From assembly GCA_026120035.1 (NCBI GenBank), contig JALRME010000004.1, positions 992,001 through 1,056,000 of the forward strand: DNA of 64,000 nucleotides, in the 5' to 3' direction. The position numbers and the translations under genes were made by a program. This DNA is from Coleophoma eucalyptorum (Eukaryota; Ascomycota; Leotiomycetes; Helotiales; Dermateaceae). Below the pieces are notes generated by a model. It saw only the letters and a list, made by a program, of their open reading frames with translations. It searched no databases and had not been told where the DNA came from. This document shows, piece after piece, positions 46,100 to 59,124 of this stretch (the first letter of the stretch is position 1; every line of letters begins with the position of its first letter).

Positions 46100-47902
46100 G
46101 GTTGACGACAGTTCTGATACAGCAAGACTCTTGGTGATGTGAGGCTGTTGATGATGACTGGAAAGCCAAAAAGAAAAAAAGCAGAAAACCACATGATAAA
46201 TGTAGACTGTGAACAAATTCATGCTAGTGCGAGTGTTGTCCGTCCTTGTCAGCATGAGCCTGATTACTCTGCTTATTATTATGCCCCAAAACAGGTATGG
46301 CTTCAAATATATGCCTACAGACGGGTAAATAAAAATAAGCATATCAAGGATTCTGCAGAACAGAGCCAGATTTGTCGCTTGGAAAGTAACAGTGGAAATT
46401 GATTGGCTTATCGAGAGAGCAGTTGAAGGCCAGTAAGCAGTATTCTCTGGCCTAAAATGTAGGTGCATATTATCTTTTCCAACTGGTGACGCGAAGATTG
46501 AGAAGCTAGCAATGAACGCTATCCGGCCACGCAATTACCCTCCATCCTTCTAGGAAAATAGTACTTGATATATCTTTTAAATCCATGCTGGCAGCTTTAT
46601 AAAACTGTTAGGTAAGTTCGATTCGAAGGGACAGGACCAAAATTAGATCTGGGGCATTGTCAAGTAGGTACACCAACCCTAAAGCTGTTGGATTGTCTAT
46701 TCTGAACATGTCCATAGGATCTGTTAATAGTGCTCCGTGCTCATAAACGGGATAAAATTACGAGGATAAAGATAGGTCTCTCATGTGTAACTAGTCGTGG
46801 CCATCTGGATATCTAAACTGGATACTTGCCCGCTATCGATATATGAAAGAATTATCTTGTTGTAACACGTCTATGGTTCTTCCTACCTGTATACGAATAA
46901 TACACCGTGCCGACAGTGGCTAGCTATTAGGCTCATCTAAAAACAAGATTAAGCTGACTTAGTTGTATTATGATAGGTGACTTGGTTATTCTCGAGTAGG
47001 GAGCTGTTACCAAAAAAGGATTCTATTGAACAATATTCATGAAGCAACCTCGTGCATTTATGTATGGGGAAGATTCTGCGTATAATTTTGGTGATCTGTG
47101 TTCCAAACTCGAACTACTAAATTGTTCATCATATATTAAATCGAACACTAAATGACTTTCCGTGAAAATTGCTATACCCAAGAAGCTGTGCAGAAAAGAG
47201 CATTTAGAGTAATGAGAAACTCAAGTCTCTGAGACGGTAGACATGCAGCGAGTAAGTTTTGCTCACTAGGAAGAATTTGGGGATCAAATCTTCTGATAAC
47301 TCAGATCACAGAGACAAATTTCCTGAAACCTAGACAAATTTGCATGGATAGGCTCCTCAATATGTCGTTCTGGGTGTGGCCTTCTAGTTGCCACGAAATC
47401 GAAAAGGGGAGATCTAGCAAGGGGGTTTCAAGATAAGTTGTAGATTATTAGCCGTATACGTACAGGCCCGATCGCAAACACGCCATTTAAGACTGCTTGG
47501 TCCTTTACAAGCAGACATATCTTTGTGATCTTTACCTGCATGTTTGACCTTGCAAACCATGCGAATCAACAGTGAACACGACATGCTCGCTTATGGGACA
47601 CTGAAGTAGCTATAATATGCGTTTGATAGGTTTCTTTTGAGTATCTTTGCATACGGCGTACCAGACAGAGTACAATGCAACTTGCTGTACACCGCCGTGC
47701 GAGATCGGCAATGAAAATAGGCATAATGTGAATATCAAAGGAAGAAGTATGAATGTTTCTCTAGAAACTTGATCTACTAGACATAAATTTAAACCAAAGA
47801 GTCGTGCGCAGGGGGTCATAACATCTGCATTTCTCCTGAGCAAAGGCGCAATCGTTCCCCAGTCTTGCGCCATCGCGATGACTCAATTAGTACCAAAAGA
47901 AG
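46100..47902. other. AT-rich intergenic region
   Basis: This 1.8 kb has no frame with family features. An 87-codon minus-strand frame near 47610-47873 is not supported. The region is rich in A and T and looks like the stretch before the DUF302-like gene. Confidence 0.55.
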
Positions 47903-48257
47903 ATGGTTACAGCCAACAATACAACTCTGATGGATGGAACGCCTGCTCCAGAAGAAACAACTGGGGTTCTTCTCACACACCAGCGAACACTATGTGCAAC
48001 TCCAGATCGTTGCGGAGAATCGACAGCCAGCAAAGTGGCATCCCGCACTTCCAACAACAGTGGGATGATAGCACCACAGAATCGGAATGTAAGCCAACTC
48101 TTTTCACTATGTTTGAAGACCATATTCTGCACAATGCAAGGTCCGGCATGTCCTCACAAGTGGAGAGACGGTGAAGACAATGGATGACGATGAATATGAA
48201 CTTCATGAAAGTACGCGTCGTTCCGCGATATGGGACGGTCAGCCTCGCTTCTGGTAA
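47903..48257 (+). CDS. Possible small two-exon protein upstream of DUG2
   Basis: An ATG at 47903 opens 62 codons to a GTAAGC donor at 48089; a TGCAAG acceptor at 48140 continues in frame for 38 codons to a TAA, giving about 100 residues. The product begins MVTANNTTLMDGTPAPEE and ends STRRSAIWDGQPRFW, with an acidic middle. No family is recognised. No good branch site is visible in the 52-nt intron, so the model is weak. The stop lies 64 nt before the DUG2 start on the same strand, so it could equally be an upstream frame in the DUG2 leader or part of a longer DUG2 N-terminus. Confidence 0.3.
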
Positions 48258-48321
48258 TCCGGCATACCTCCATAATTTGAAGCCGAATGAGGTGCAGTAG
48301 CTCCGGAAAACTTCACGAACC

Positions 48322-51196
48322 ATGGCCTCTGTTTTTGGAGCCCGCAAAGCAATTCAACAGCAATCCATAGTACCAATCCCTGCTGACAATTCAATAGCAG
48401 AGGGCAGTAGCGATGAGCCATACACCATAGAACGTGCGGGCGTGGCTGATGAGGGGAAGGCTTTTCAACCAGAACTTGCCCACCATCTACAGAACGACAG
48501 CTCGATACTTTCTCTCGTAGTCGGCGAGAAATATATATATGCCGGCACACAAGATGGAGAGATTGTGGTCTGGTCACTGGCATCTTTCGAACTGGTACAG
48601 CGAATACAGGCTCATACGCGTGCTGTCCTGTGCCTACACCTCTCGACAGATGGAAAGCTCCTGTTTTCGAGTGCGGGCGACGCAATTGTCAACGCATGGT
48701 GTCCAATCAACCTGAAGCGCCTATACCATATCTACAGTACATACGATGTGGGGGATGTCTTCAGTGTGGCATATTCAACCCAATTCGAGATGGTATATCT
48801 GGGGGCGCAGAATACCAGTATACAATGGTGCAGCCTGAGCGAATCTACTTCCAGACCTCCACCGAATCCGGAGCGACATCCTGATAGGCGGAATCACAGA
48901 TTCTTTGACTCAACTGCTCATGGCGGAACCTCTACACCCCGACCACAGCCTTCACGCGCGGGATCGAACGAGGGTGGAAAAATATTGGAGATTGACAAGG
49001 CCCACATGAGGCACTACGCTCACTTTGGCTACGTGTATTGCATGCTACTTGTTCGCGGAGCTAGTAGGGTGGTGGATGCTGATGAGGACATGTTGATCTC
49101 GGGTGGAGGCGATGGTACAATTAAGTTATGGCAGCTTAGTAGTGATCCAGGAACTGGAATCAAGGAGATTGCATGTCTTGGTGAAGATGATGCGGAATCT
49201 GTGCTTTCAATGGCTGTGGATGGATCCTTCCTCTATAGCAGTAAGCTCGATGGAATTATGGAGCTCTGGGATTTGGACACCAAACAGAAGCTTAGAGTGA
49301 TAAAGGCACATAGAGGGGATGTGATGACACTGCAGATGGGTTGGGGTTACCTCTTCAGTGCTGGTTCTAACGGCTTTGCGAGAGTAGGCAGCTTATGACT
49401 AAAATGTGATCTCGATGGCTAACCTTTCTTAGAAATATAGCACCGTTCAGTATGGCAAGTACAAGAATTCGTCGTCCAATTTTAGCCAAAAGTATCACGT
49501 ACTCAGTCAATGGAAAGCTCACGAAGGCCGAATTCTGGCTTCTGCTGTGACCAACTTCGCTGGTCAACAATTGTACATCACCGGGGCAAACGACAACTCC
49601 GTTTCTGTTTGGGATATCGCCGGTTGCGCAGATGGCGTTGAGAAGAGCGGAGAGATTATGGAGGATCAGTTGGTCAAATCCCTGCAAGAATTTGTCTCCT
49701 ATAAAACCGTGTCATCGAGACCTGACCATGCTGAGGATTGTCGACGAGGTGCAACATTTTTGCGTACTCTATTCAAGAAGCATGGTGCGCAGACGGAGAT
49801 GTTGAACACTGAAAATCAGCATAATCCTGTCGTCTTCGCCAAATTCAGAGGCAACCCAGCTACGGCATCCGAAAGAAAGAAGATCTTGTTCTATGGCCAT
49901 TATGATGTAGTGTCTGCTGATGATAAGCAAGGAAATTGGATAATTGACCCTTTCCAGATGAAGGGTGTCAATGGCTACCTCTATGGTCGTGGTGTCTCTG
50001 ATAATAAAGGACCAATCATGGCTGCTTTGTACGCCGTTATTGACTTGGTTCACGCCAGCGAACTGGATTCAGACATAATCTTCCTAATTGAGGGCGAGGA
50101 GGAGTCAGGCTCACGTGGTTTCAAAGAGGCTGTCAGGAAACATAAGGATCTCATCGGCGATATTGACTACATAATTCTTGCCAATAGTTACTGGCTGGAT
50201 GATGAAGTTCCATGCCTGACGTACGGACTTCGAGGAATGTTACATGCTACAGTAAAGGTTGACAGCAATCATCCTGATGTGCACAGCGGTGTGGATGGCA
50301 GTTTCATGATGGATGAACCACTTTTTGATCTTACAGCAATTCTTGCAAAGCTCAAAGGTCTGCACAACCGTATTCAGATACCTGGCTTTTACGACGACAT
50401 TCTACCTCTGACCGCCGCAGAAGAAGCTCGATATGATGATATTACCGATACTCTGATTCGTCGCAATCCTGAGAATGGCCCTGCTGAAGTCTTGAAAGCT
50501 TCTCTCATGGCACGATGGCGAGAACCCAATCTCACAATCCATCGATACAAAGTATCAGGACCTGATGGATCGTTGGTATCCTCTCACGCATCAGCTGCAA
50601 TCTCCTTGCGTCTTGTACCTAACCAAGAGGTTGACGACGTAATCAAGAGACTCACTGATTTCTTGAATGACGCTTTCGCCAAGTTGGATACTCACAACCA
50701 TCTTTCAATTTCCATCGATAATCAAGCCGACGCTTGGCTCGGCGATCCCGATAATGAGATCTTCAGGACACTTGAAGAAGCTATCATGGAAGTATGGGGC
50801 CCTATTGGCGCACCAGTTCGAAGACAATCGGCCGCAGCATCTTCCAAGCAACCTCAACGGAAGCCATCTCTTGTTTCCCCAAGCCTCAAGCCTACTCCTG
50901 CGACTTCCTCATCCCTTACTACTGCTTCTGCTGCTGCACTACCGCCGTTAGAACTGACGTCTGAGGCTCCACCTACTACAAAACAGAAAGGACGGAAGCC
51001 ACTCTATATTCGTGAGGGTGGATCTATTCCAAGTATCAGGTTCTTAGAGAAGGAGTTTAACGCCCCCGCAGCTCACCTTCCGTGTGGCCAGGCTAGTGAT
51101 AGTGCTCATCTGGACAACGAGCGTCTACGGGTCAGTAACTTGTACAACAGCAGAAAGATTTTCAAAAAGGTGTTTCGGGAACTACCACAAAAATGA
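48322..51196 (+). CDS. dug2: DUG2-type peptidase: WD40 repeats fused to an M20 metallopeptidase
   Basis: Exons 48322-49383 and 49433-51196 (49-nt intron with GCTAAC branch) encode 941 residues. DUG2 works with DUG3 in breaking glutathione outside the gamma-glutamyl cycle. Residues 60-430 are WD40 repeats (YIYAGTQDGEIVVWSL, LISGGGDGTIKLWQL, LYSSKLDGIMELWDLDT, YITGANDNSVSVWDI). The M20 domain follows from about residue 445: metal ligands lie in ILFYGHYDVV, GRGVSDNKGP and LIEGEEESGS, and the dimerisation domain has DVHSGVDGSFMMDEP. A low-complexity insertion of about 75 residues (Ser, Pro, Thr and Lys rich) interrupts the catalytic domain before the conserved PLYIREGGSIPS. The end matches M20 proteins (QASDSAHLDNERLRVSNLY). 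The start ATG has a strong context, ACCATGG. Confidence 0.93.
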
Positions 51197-51938
51197 TAAG
51201 CAAGGGGTCTTTTGGTACTGGCGTACATTCAAGGAGCATTTGATGGAAGTTTACTTCTATGGAGTCTTAATCTAAGAGCATGGACATTTAAATGCTTGAT
51301 TTCTTCGTTTTTTTCCCTTTTACTCGCTGATTACAAGCGGCGCCGTTAATGTAGTAGATTTGTACGCTATTAAGCAAATCTGCTCTTGCTCAGTCTTGTG
51401 GCGCAAGATTGTGAGGGAGGCCCAGAAAAGCATTAAGCTATCACGTCTTTCGTTTCAGTACACACTTTCATTGTTGAAGCTACTGAAGTCCAACAGCTTC
51501 TTGCGTGCGGGTCCTGAACATGGGCGTTCCAAGTACTGGTAGCGAATGTGCTTACGAGACCATGACCTCCAATCTATGAGCTGCTAGCCATTAGTGAAAA
51601 ACCAGAAAATTTCTAACAAAGTGGCTTTTCATGGGTTACTAATGTGTAAGTATATGCAAGTATCCATTGTTTTGATGGGCTGGTGATTCACGTTTGAAAC
51701 TTTGTTTGGCGTTGATGCATAGCCTGCAAACAAAACATCTGCAATGTTAGATTAGTAAGACGACACCCTCTCTACCTCATTCCCTATCCATTACATCTTA
51801 GATACTTAAAGCACCTGTCTTAACGAATAAAGTTTCGGCTGGTAGACAAAGATATACAATATCTGCATTCGTTCACTTCCAACCAGCTTTCCACACATAT
51901 CTCAAGGTTCCTACAGGACATCGTATCAAGCAATCAAA
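51197..51938. other. Intergenic: DUG2 3' flank and promoter of the MYND gene
   Basis: 742 bp between two genes on the same strand, with only short frames. A CT-rich stretch from about 51770 precedes the next start. Confidence 0.55.
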
Positions 51939-52673
51939 ATGGGTCGCTGGGGTATTTTCTGTCGCTCTAAATCCTTCTGTATATCTTCAGCTAATATATG
52001 ATCTATAGGTGAAGGCCTTTTCGAAGGAGATCATGATCTTGACGAAGCGTTCCTAATTTCACAAGATGCAGGTATTGAGCTCTACCGTTACGATATCGAT
52101 CAGAAAGACCCAGAAAGCTCTGGTAAAGGTCCCGAAGCAACCCGTGCACATTTGAATAGTGGTGTTTTGGATCGTCTCTTCGAACATTACTTCGTCAAAG
52201 CCAACATTGATGACGACAATAGTTGGGGGACCAAGAAGCTCCGTCTTGTTTTCCTTGGTATGGAATCTAATTTTCTTCCATCATATAAAATACTGATTTT
52301 CAAAGCTGCCTTAGCAATGCGCGTTGGCGCTGCAATCTCTCCAAAATACATGGAATTCCTACGCACTTCGTACATAAAAATCCACGTCTCGCCCAAACAC
52401 TCTATGCCCTTTACCGACAGTAGCTTTCATGCACCTGGTAAAATCCAATTTGAAACCGCCCTTCGTCTTTATAAGAATGATGGCACACCCTACAACTTCG
52501 ATGCTTCTCGTTGCGCGGCTTTAGATTGTGGGAAAGCCCAAGAAGATTTGGAGGATACCAAGAAATTGCTCCGTTGTGGCAAGTGTGAGGAGACATTTTA
52601 TTGTGGAAAGGAGTGTCAGGCGGCGCATTGGAAGGAGCACCAGAGACTTTGCAAGGCTCTGGTGCTGGTTTAG
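51939..52673 (+). CDS. MYND zinc-finger protein
   Basis: A 13-nt first exon (51939-51951) and a second exon 52009-52673 encode 225 residues. The tiny first exon supplies MGRWG; without it no ATG precedes the conserved-looking GLFEGDHDLDEAF segment. The C-terminal 45 residues are a MYND finger: CAALDCGK, then LLRCGKCEETFYCGKECQ and AHWKEHQRLC, with all expected Cys and His ligands. MYND domains bind proline-rich partner peptides. The region before it is an uncharacterised fungal module. I recall similar short fungal proteins beginning MGRWG, so the start seems right, but the function is unknown. The intron is 57 nt with a GTATTT donor. Confidence 0.82.
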
Positions 52674-54072
52674 GCGGGCCTTCATCGATCTTCAGATTCC
52701 TTTATTGGCCTGAATATGTGAGCTCTGCGCTGGTCTTGAAATGCGGTGATTTTTTTTGTTGCTTGAGAAAGAAAGGCCTTCGAATGTCACTTCTGTATTC
52801 GGAAGGATTAAGCAGTTCTCATAGTCGTGGCATCTTACTCACCAGAACCCAATTGAACAAGATATTCTTGCAACCCCGCTTTATCACCTGTGAGCAACTT
52901 ATGGTACCCACCAGCTGCAGTATCTGCGAGCTTCAAAACTGAAAGAGCAATTTAACTACTAACAGGTATAGTATTTGTAGACAATCTTGATGAGTATCTA
53001 AATGATTGAAAGCGCCAGTCATAAGTCAAGATTCAGTCATCTGATTCTTCAAGCAAAGATTGCTAGAAATAGTTTAGAGATCTGAATTGCTTCAGCACCT
53101 TATCGTTCTTGGTCCCAGATATCTCATCCAGTTTAAAACAAACACTGCTTGCTATCATCTTCATAGATTACCTTACAAAAGAGTGTTCTTGGCATATTGG
53201 GGTTATCTAAAGCTGATAAAAAGTTCACATCTGGCGCTTCACTTAAAAATCCCTTTCATATATTAGACATCACCAATTCTATCATTCAATCTATTGCTGT
53301 GAAGGCTCAGGCAAGAGTGCTTTGTTCTGCTTCCATACTCTTTACAAGATCAATTTGACGCAACACATAGGCCTAGTCTCGCATTCAACCTTCAATCTAC
53401 ACTAGATCGAACACAACTTGTCTTATCTATGCTTGAAGTTAAATGAACTTATCACAACATAATACCCCGACACCAACTGAATACTGGATCGGACCTTCAC
53501 CTGCACAAAACTGTTACAAGAACCGCACCCTGCACTTTTTTCAATTTAAAGCTGAACATAGTTCGTCACTTTTATCCTAGATATTGATATTGAGAAGGAT
53601 TCTCTTTCTTGGCTCCCAACATCAAGTGAGCAAAGACAGGTGGTTTGAAAATATCATCAGAGATACATTCTCCATACCCAATATTCGTTTGCTTTGCATC
53701 ATCTCACCTTCCGCTTTCTTGCTTCGACAGAACTCAAAGCTCTATATCTATCTATCTTCTTGCGCATATTTGCGCTTTCCTGTCTCAGCACTTCAGTTTC
53801 TGCTTTGGTAGAACGGCAATCGCTTAGTTTCATCGATTTCATTAATTACCTTCACTTTCTCTTTATTTCACAACTCTATCAGTCATAATCTCGATTGATA
53901 TTCAGCTTCATATACCCCGCTTCAGTGAACTTTGCTAATCGATCCTACTTGTTCTGTATCAGAGGGCAGTATAGGAGACACATTCAAAGCTTACATCTAC
54001 ATCACTACAAGAATTTTGTCTTTTAAAGAGGAACAATATATCTTAAACATAACTTATCCACCATTTGAAATC
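52674..54072. other. Intergenic region and leader of the methyltransferase gene
   Basis: This 1.4 kb is AT-rich with no frames of note. The methyltransferase frame is open back to 53932 but lacks an ATG before 54073. Short CT-rich stretches around 53680-53880 may be leader sequence. Confidence 0.55.
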
Positions 54073-57000
54073 ATGGCATTATACACTGAACTGCCCTCGC
54101 CAAAGAACTCTGTTTCTTGCGGTTCATTGTCCGATGCAAATTCATCGCGAAACTTACCATTGGGGCTCCTTATATCTGAAAATGGAGGCTTAGAAAGAGA
54201 CAGAAGCTCTGATCTAGATGGTCTAAAGTTGATCAGTTCGAATGGCACTGACGAGGAAGTACAGTCAACTACAACTACTCAAACGCCTACCAGAAGTGGA
54301 GCTAGTTCGCTTGCTGAAAAGATATCAGTTCAAAAGTTTCAATCAAAAGTCTCTTCCAAAGAGGACGAAGACCTACATAAATATCGTCCACAGACGCTGC
54401 CACAGATTACTGGGCGAGATCTGGCCAGTGAAAAGATCGACAAACCCAATGCTCAGCCATGTACAGTCATCGATCTTACAAGCGAGGATGCTAATGAAGT
54501 GTTCGTCTCACAGAACATGGGCAGATGTTTTCAGCCGAATGAAAGCTTAAAGAGTTCTGCGAAGGGAGGCATAAACATTCAGTATACTTCAGATTTGGCA
54601 CAGGAATCAATTACAGCGTCTTCTGCCAAAAGTGCATCCATGCTTGCAGGTTTAAATAGCAAAGGTCTCACACAAGAAGATTTGGTCCTTCGCCATAAAG
54701 AAATCTTAAACCAAGTTCGAAAAGATTCCTTTGCTACTACTCATAACAAAACTGAACTGGAAGAAAATTCAAAAACAGCTTTGATCTTCGCCCAATCCAA
54801 GCGGAAATATGAGGAAATTGTCAAGACCTGCAGACCATATAAAAGGTCTTGCCCAAGCCCGAAAGAAAAGATGGCATTGGAATCATATTTTACAACTCTT
54901 TCGGACAGTAAGGATGCCGCCGAGTTCGATGACATTGGCGGTGTTACTCCTATCTCAAACCTTCCTGACGATGCAATTGATAATGGACTCGTGCTCGGCA
55001 GAGAAGTGATCACTATTTCAGACGACGACTCAGGATATGAGGCAAACACTATTCTTATTCGAAATACCAAGCACCGGATTCCACAAATTGTTGGTTCTGC
55101 AGCCGAGAAGCAGTCAAAGGAGGTTGGAAAGAAGGAATTGAAGAAGAGCAAGATCAAAACGATGCAACGGTTTGGGAAGTCTCAGAATGCTGAAGTCTTG
55201 CAACATAAAGAGGATACTGTCGTTACGGCCCATGTAGCAAACATCGTCGGTCCTATGTTAGGTCCGAGAGTTGTTACCATTGACTCGGGGAAATGCGAAG
55301 TTCCAAGCTTCAGTCAAGAGATATACAAGAGATTTCTGAGAGAGAAGAAGTCTGAAAGATTTGGCGCATGCCAAGTCGATCAATCATCTAGATCGAAGCC
55401 CATTCATTGGCTTGGGAGCCCCACGTCTTTTGATCATTCAGACGGTAAGACATTCTACGGCTCGGTATCTATAGGTAGAGAAATGTACTCTCCAACCGAC
55501 TGTTTCGTTATCTATCCCCATGGTTGGTGTTACTTCTTTGTTATTCATGAAGTTTATTCTCTAATAAGGCCAGCAGATGGTATTAATAAAAGTCTCGATT
55601 GGTCTGAATCTCACGACACGGAAGAAAACCCTGTATATGCTCGAATAGTCTATCTATTTGAATCTACGTACAACCATAACTCCAACACGCCGGAAGTTAA
55701 GATGGCTCATATTCAAAAATTATTCCACGGCAGTGAAACAGCAATTGGAGAGTTTTCTCATGCGCATGAACTCTTCCTCACCAATTTGTGTGAAGACATA
55801 CCATTATCGAAGGTTGATGGCAAAATTAGGGTTAGCTTCCCAGGACAAAATATTTTAGTCAGCCAAAGTGGCCTTGGTGAGGTCAAGGGGCCCTTTGCTG
55901 CAAACAATTTCTACTGCAGATTACAACTCACCGATATGTCACATGGCAATCCGAAATATGGCGAAGGATTCACAATCGCTACACCACAAATTACGACGTC
56001 TGGGGGAACTAGATGCCAATGCTGGAATTGCGATTTCCGGGAGTCCGAGACTCAAATGAGAACAGCTAGAATTGAAAGTCCTAGGAACACTGATGAGTCT
56101 TTGGAGATCTTTCAATGCAATGGAAACAGCTACCATCTCTATGATTACGTCCAAATTGTTCCTCTAGGACACAAAAAGTCCCAGAAACCGTGTTTGGCGT
56201 TGATGGGACAAATCACTGAAATAACCACAGAAAACGATAGAGTTTCTGATGACGCAAACAGTGAAAATGAAACAGCATCCGATATAAGATTACGGGTGCA
56301 GCTATATGGGCGGCACGACTGTTTGCTTCCAGGCATCAAGGTGGGCATGGCTGCAGGTAATAGTATAGTTAGGGACAACCGGCGGCTCTACCGAAACTGG
56401 CGATACATTTCAATCTCACCAGACCGACTTGATGGCAGGGTTCGGGTCCGACACATTAAGCACATCAAAAATATGGACGAATTCAAGGACGAAGACAACA
56501 AGTTCTTGCCCACGTTTTGGGTTGATCAAAAACTCAGAGAAGATGTGTTGAATGCAAGGCTAGAAGATCTCAAGCCCCTTCCCAGTCATGAGATGCTGTA
56601 TTCTGTAAAGACAGAAGAAGCTTTTCAAGAATTCAAACGACGTGAAAAGATTTATACTCAATCAAAAGCTGCAAAAAGTCTTATAGGCATGGTAAGTTAT
56701 CATTTATATTTCAAGTACGTTATAATTAACGAACTTTAAAGGATCTCTTTGGCGGCTGTGGTGGTCTCACTCTAGCACTTCACGCGGGTGGAGCTGTTAC
56801 TACCTCGTACTCAATTGATTTTTCTACAGCTGCATGTCGCACGTTGACTAAGAACATGCCGAAAGTTTATGTCTTCAATCAAGATATATCTATCCTTCTG
56901 CGGCGGCGTCTACAATTAGATCGAGGAGAGATACTCGAACCTTTGGAAGATCTTGAAGGCCGAGCAATGCCTGATTTGCCTGCTAAAGGTACAATAAGAA

Positions 57001-58409
57001 TCATTATTGGTGGCCCTGTCTGCGATGGTATATCTAGTTTAAACAGAAGAAGAAAAGGAGATGACGTCAAGAATAGTTTGATGGCTGCTTTTCTAGCATA
57101 TGTGGATTACTACAAACCAGATTACGTTTTCATTGAAAATGTAGCGTCTATTTTAGATTTCCAGGTAAGTTGCATACTTGGAATTATTATCTGTTTTGAG
57201 CTAATTCTTTATAGTTGGGACCAACAACCAATGAGAAGAATCAAGTAATTGGCCTCGTCAAAAAAGGAATTATAAAGTGAGTTTGAATACATATGACGGA
57301 TGTTTTGCTGGGCTCTGATAACACTCGCATATAGGTTGACTCTTGCGCTTCTGACAAGTCTCGGTTACCAAGTTCACTACAATGTTTTGCAGGTAGGACA
57401 ATTCGGCATCCCGCAAAGTCGCTCAAGGTTTGTCCTATGGGCAACAGCTCCTGGCTTAATGCTTCCTAAATTTCCCGAGCCGTCCCACGAATTTGACGGA
57501 CGATGCAAGTATGGTACGAAGCGCACAGTACCATATGCAAAGGTTACCGTCGATCATGCCCTTTCAGATTTATGGCACAATCCATTTGAGTGGAAGAACC
57601 CAGCACAGGTGGTTCCTCGTTCTGACCAGCAGAAACTTGAGGATGCTGAGCGTGCTAGGACATATTCACAGGTCGACGTACGGCTAGACGGCAGATATAT
57701 TGGTGAGAACCATCAGAAGTATAAGTCACAGCCACTGTACAGCTACCAAAGACAGCTTCGAAAAGGCGTCAGAGGAAACATGCTGTTAAATCACGTTACC
57801 AAAGCGTACGTAGACAAAGCAAGACTGCACGATAGTAAAAGCACATACGGCATGATTACTAAAGAACGAATCCACTGGGTAGGATTTGGAAACGAAGCAG
57901 ACCTTAGGAATGCCCCCAGAGAGCTATGGCCTAGTGTTTTGGTTAACAATAATAAGTTGGTATACGAACGATACTCGAGATCACAACCTGAAGGGCATTT
58001 CTCTTGTTGTCTAGGAAGTCTCGACCCAAGTACCGTTCCAAAGGTATAGATATCTACCTGCACAGCTTTTCATACACTGACCGGTTTACTGTAGTCTATA
58101 CATCCATTTTTCCATCGCACGCTAACTATCCGTGAGTTTGCAAGAGCTCAGGGCTATCCAGACTGGTTTGAGTTTCCAGTGGATGATGGTGGTGTTACGA
58201 TAAACGATATCATAATGATGATTGGAAATTCAGTCCCTGCGGTGGAATTTGGCAGCGCAATCTTCCGGGAACTTTTAAAAGTGGAAATTAACCGTTTCTT
58301 TTTAGAAAATCTTCACCAACCTAATGATAAGGACGATGGAATGGAACCAGCTACAGTTTCTTCAAGCAATTCTGCAGATAATAGGGCCATTATTGTTCTC
58401 GATGATTGA
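54073..58409 (+). CDS. dim-2: DNA (cytosine-5) methyltransferase, DIM-2/DNMT1-like, with altered motif IV
   Basis: Five exons (54073-56691, 56742-57164, 57215-57276, 57335-58043, 58095-58409) encode 1375 residues, near the 1.4 kb-residue size known for DIM-2. Residues 1-470 are disordered. Residues 475-610 and about 690-850 look like two BAH domains (YPHGWCYFFVIHEVYSLIRP, FSHAHELFLTNLC; YDYVQIVPLG), with a small RCQCWNCDF cysteine cluster between. The catalytic domain follows: motif I DLFGGCGGLTLALHAGG, motif IV GGPVCDGISSLNRR with catalytic Cys967, motif VI ENV, motif VIII QFGIPQSRSRFVLWA, motif IX REFARAQGYPD and motif X IGNSVP. The usual motif IV is PPCQ; here it reads PVCD. Such enzymes maintain or establish methylation of repeats, including RIP-mutated DNA. 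DNMT1-like Masc2 is the closest alternative label. Activity is not assured. Confidence 0.9.
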
Positions 58410-59124
58410 GATGAATGTCAATGGGCAGAAGCCATGGAACTAAGAATGAAATCAAGATCAAAAAAGGAGACATGAAGCAAACGAAAAGGGGCGTACCATC
58501 ATTGATCTCCAGATCCGACTTATAACCTTTCTGGGGGAGTTAAAAGCATATCGTCAAAGCTCTAATTATGATCTTAGTGACCCCAAGTGGGTTGGTCGGC
58601 GCCAGTAAGTTGACTCTAATTAGAACCATTCATATTGTGTCAATCACTCACCGGTGGTATGCAGTCATTGCACTTGGGAAACAGAAGTTAAGCGAGGAAG
58701 AGAAGAGAAGCCTTATCGGAAATCTGTGTCTCACTTAATTCTTATAGTGCGTTCAATATCGAATTAAATTTTCTTACAGAAACCAAAATGTCAATATTGT
58801 AATTGACTCTAAAAGGTCAAAGTAGTCATTAATGTGACACTATCTGCGCAAGAGATATTTCCCTGAATCTCTTCCTTGTCGCTCGCTTGAAATAATTAGC
58901 TTTACTTTTATCCAAAACCATCCTAGCCATATTTAGACTAGCTCAAGAAATGACATAAGCATTTTATTGAACGACATTTGGTCTGCCAGCTTTCTTTATC
59001 CTTCGTCCATATAATCGTAATGCAGCTGTCAACGCCAAATGACTCGGTCTCGAGTTAGCAGTGGAATCTAGAGATGCAAATCATTGACTGTAGACAATAT
59101 TAGTACTTTCTCTCGTGGGAAACC
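58410..59124. other. Intergenic: methyltransferase 3' flank and Tapt1 gene promoter
   Basis: 715 bp between two genes on the same strand. A patch at 58578-58620 is slightly like part of fungal 5S rRNA but does not extend into a full gene (see rejected items). Confidence 0.55.

Noticed and set aside
45725..46534. Longer N-terminus for the DUF302-like protein
   Set aside because: The upstream extension is hydrophobic and unlike the family, and starting at 46099 gives the expected length.
58578..58720. Possible 5S rRNA-like sequence (GGGTTGGTCGGCGCCAG and GAAGTTAAGC)
   Set aside because: The two matching pieces are in the wrong order for a 5S gene, and no full-length secondary structure or T-run terminator follows.
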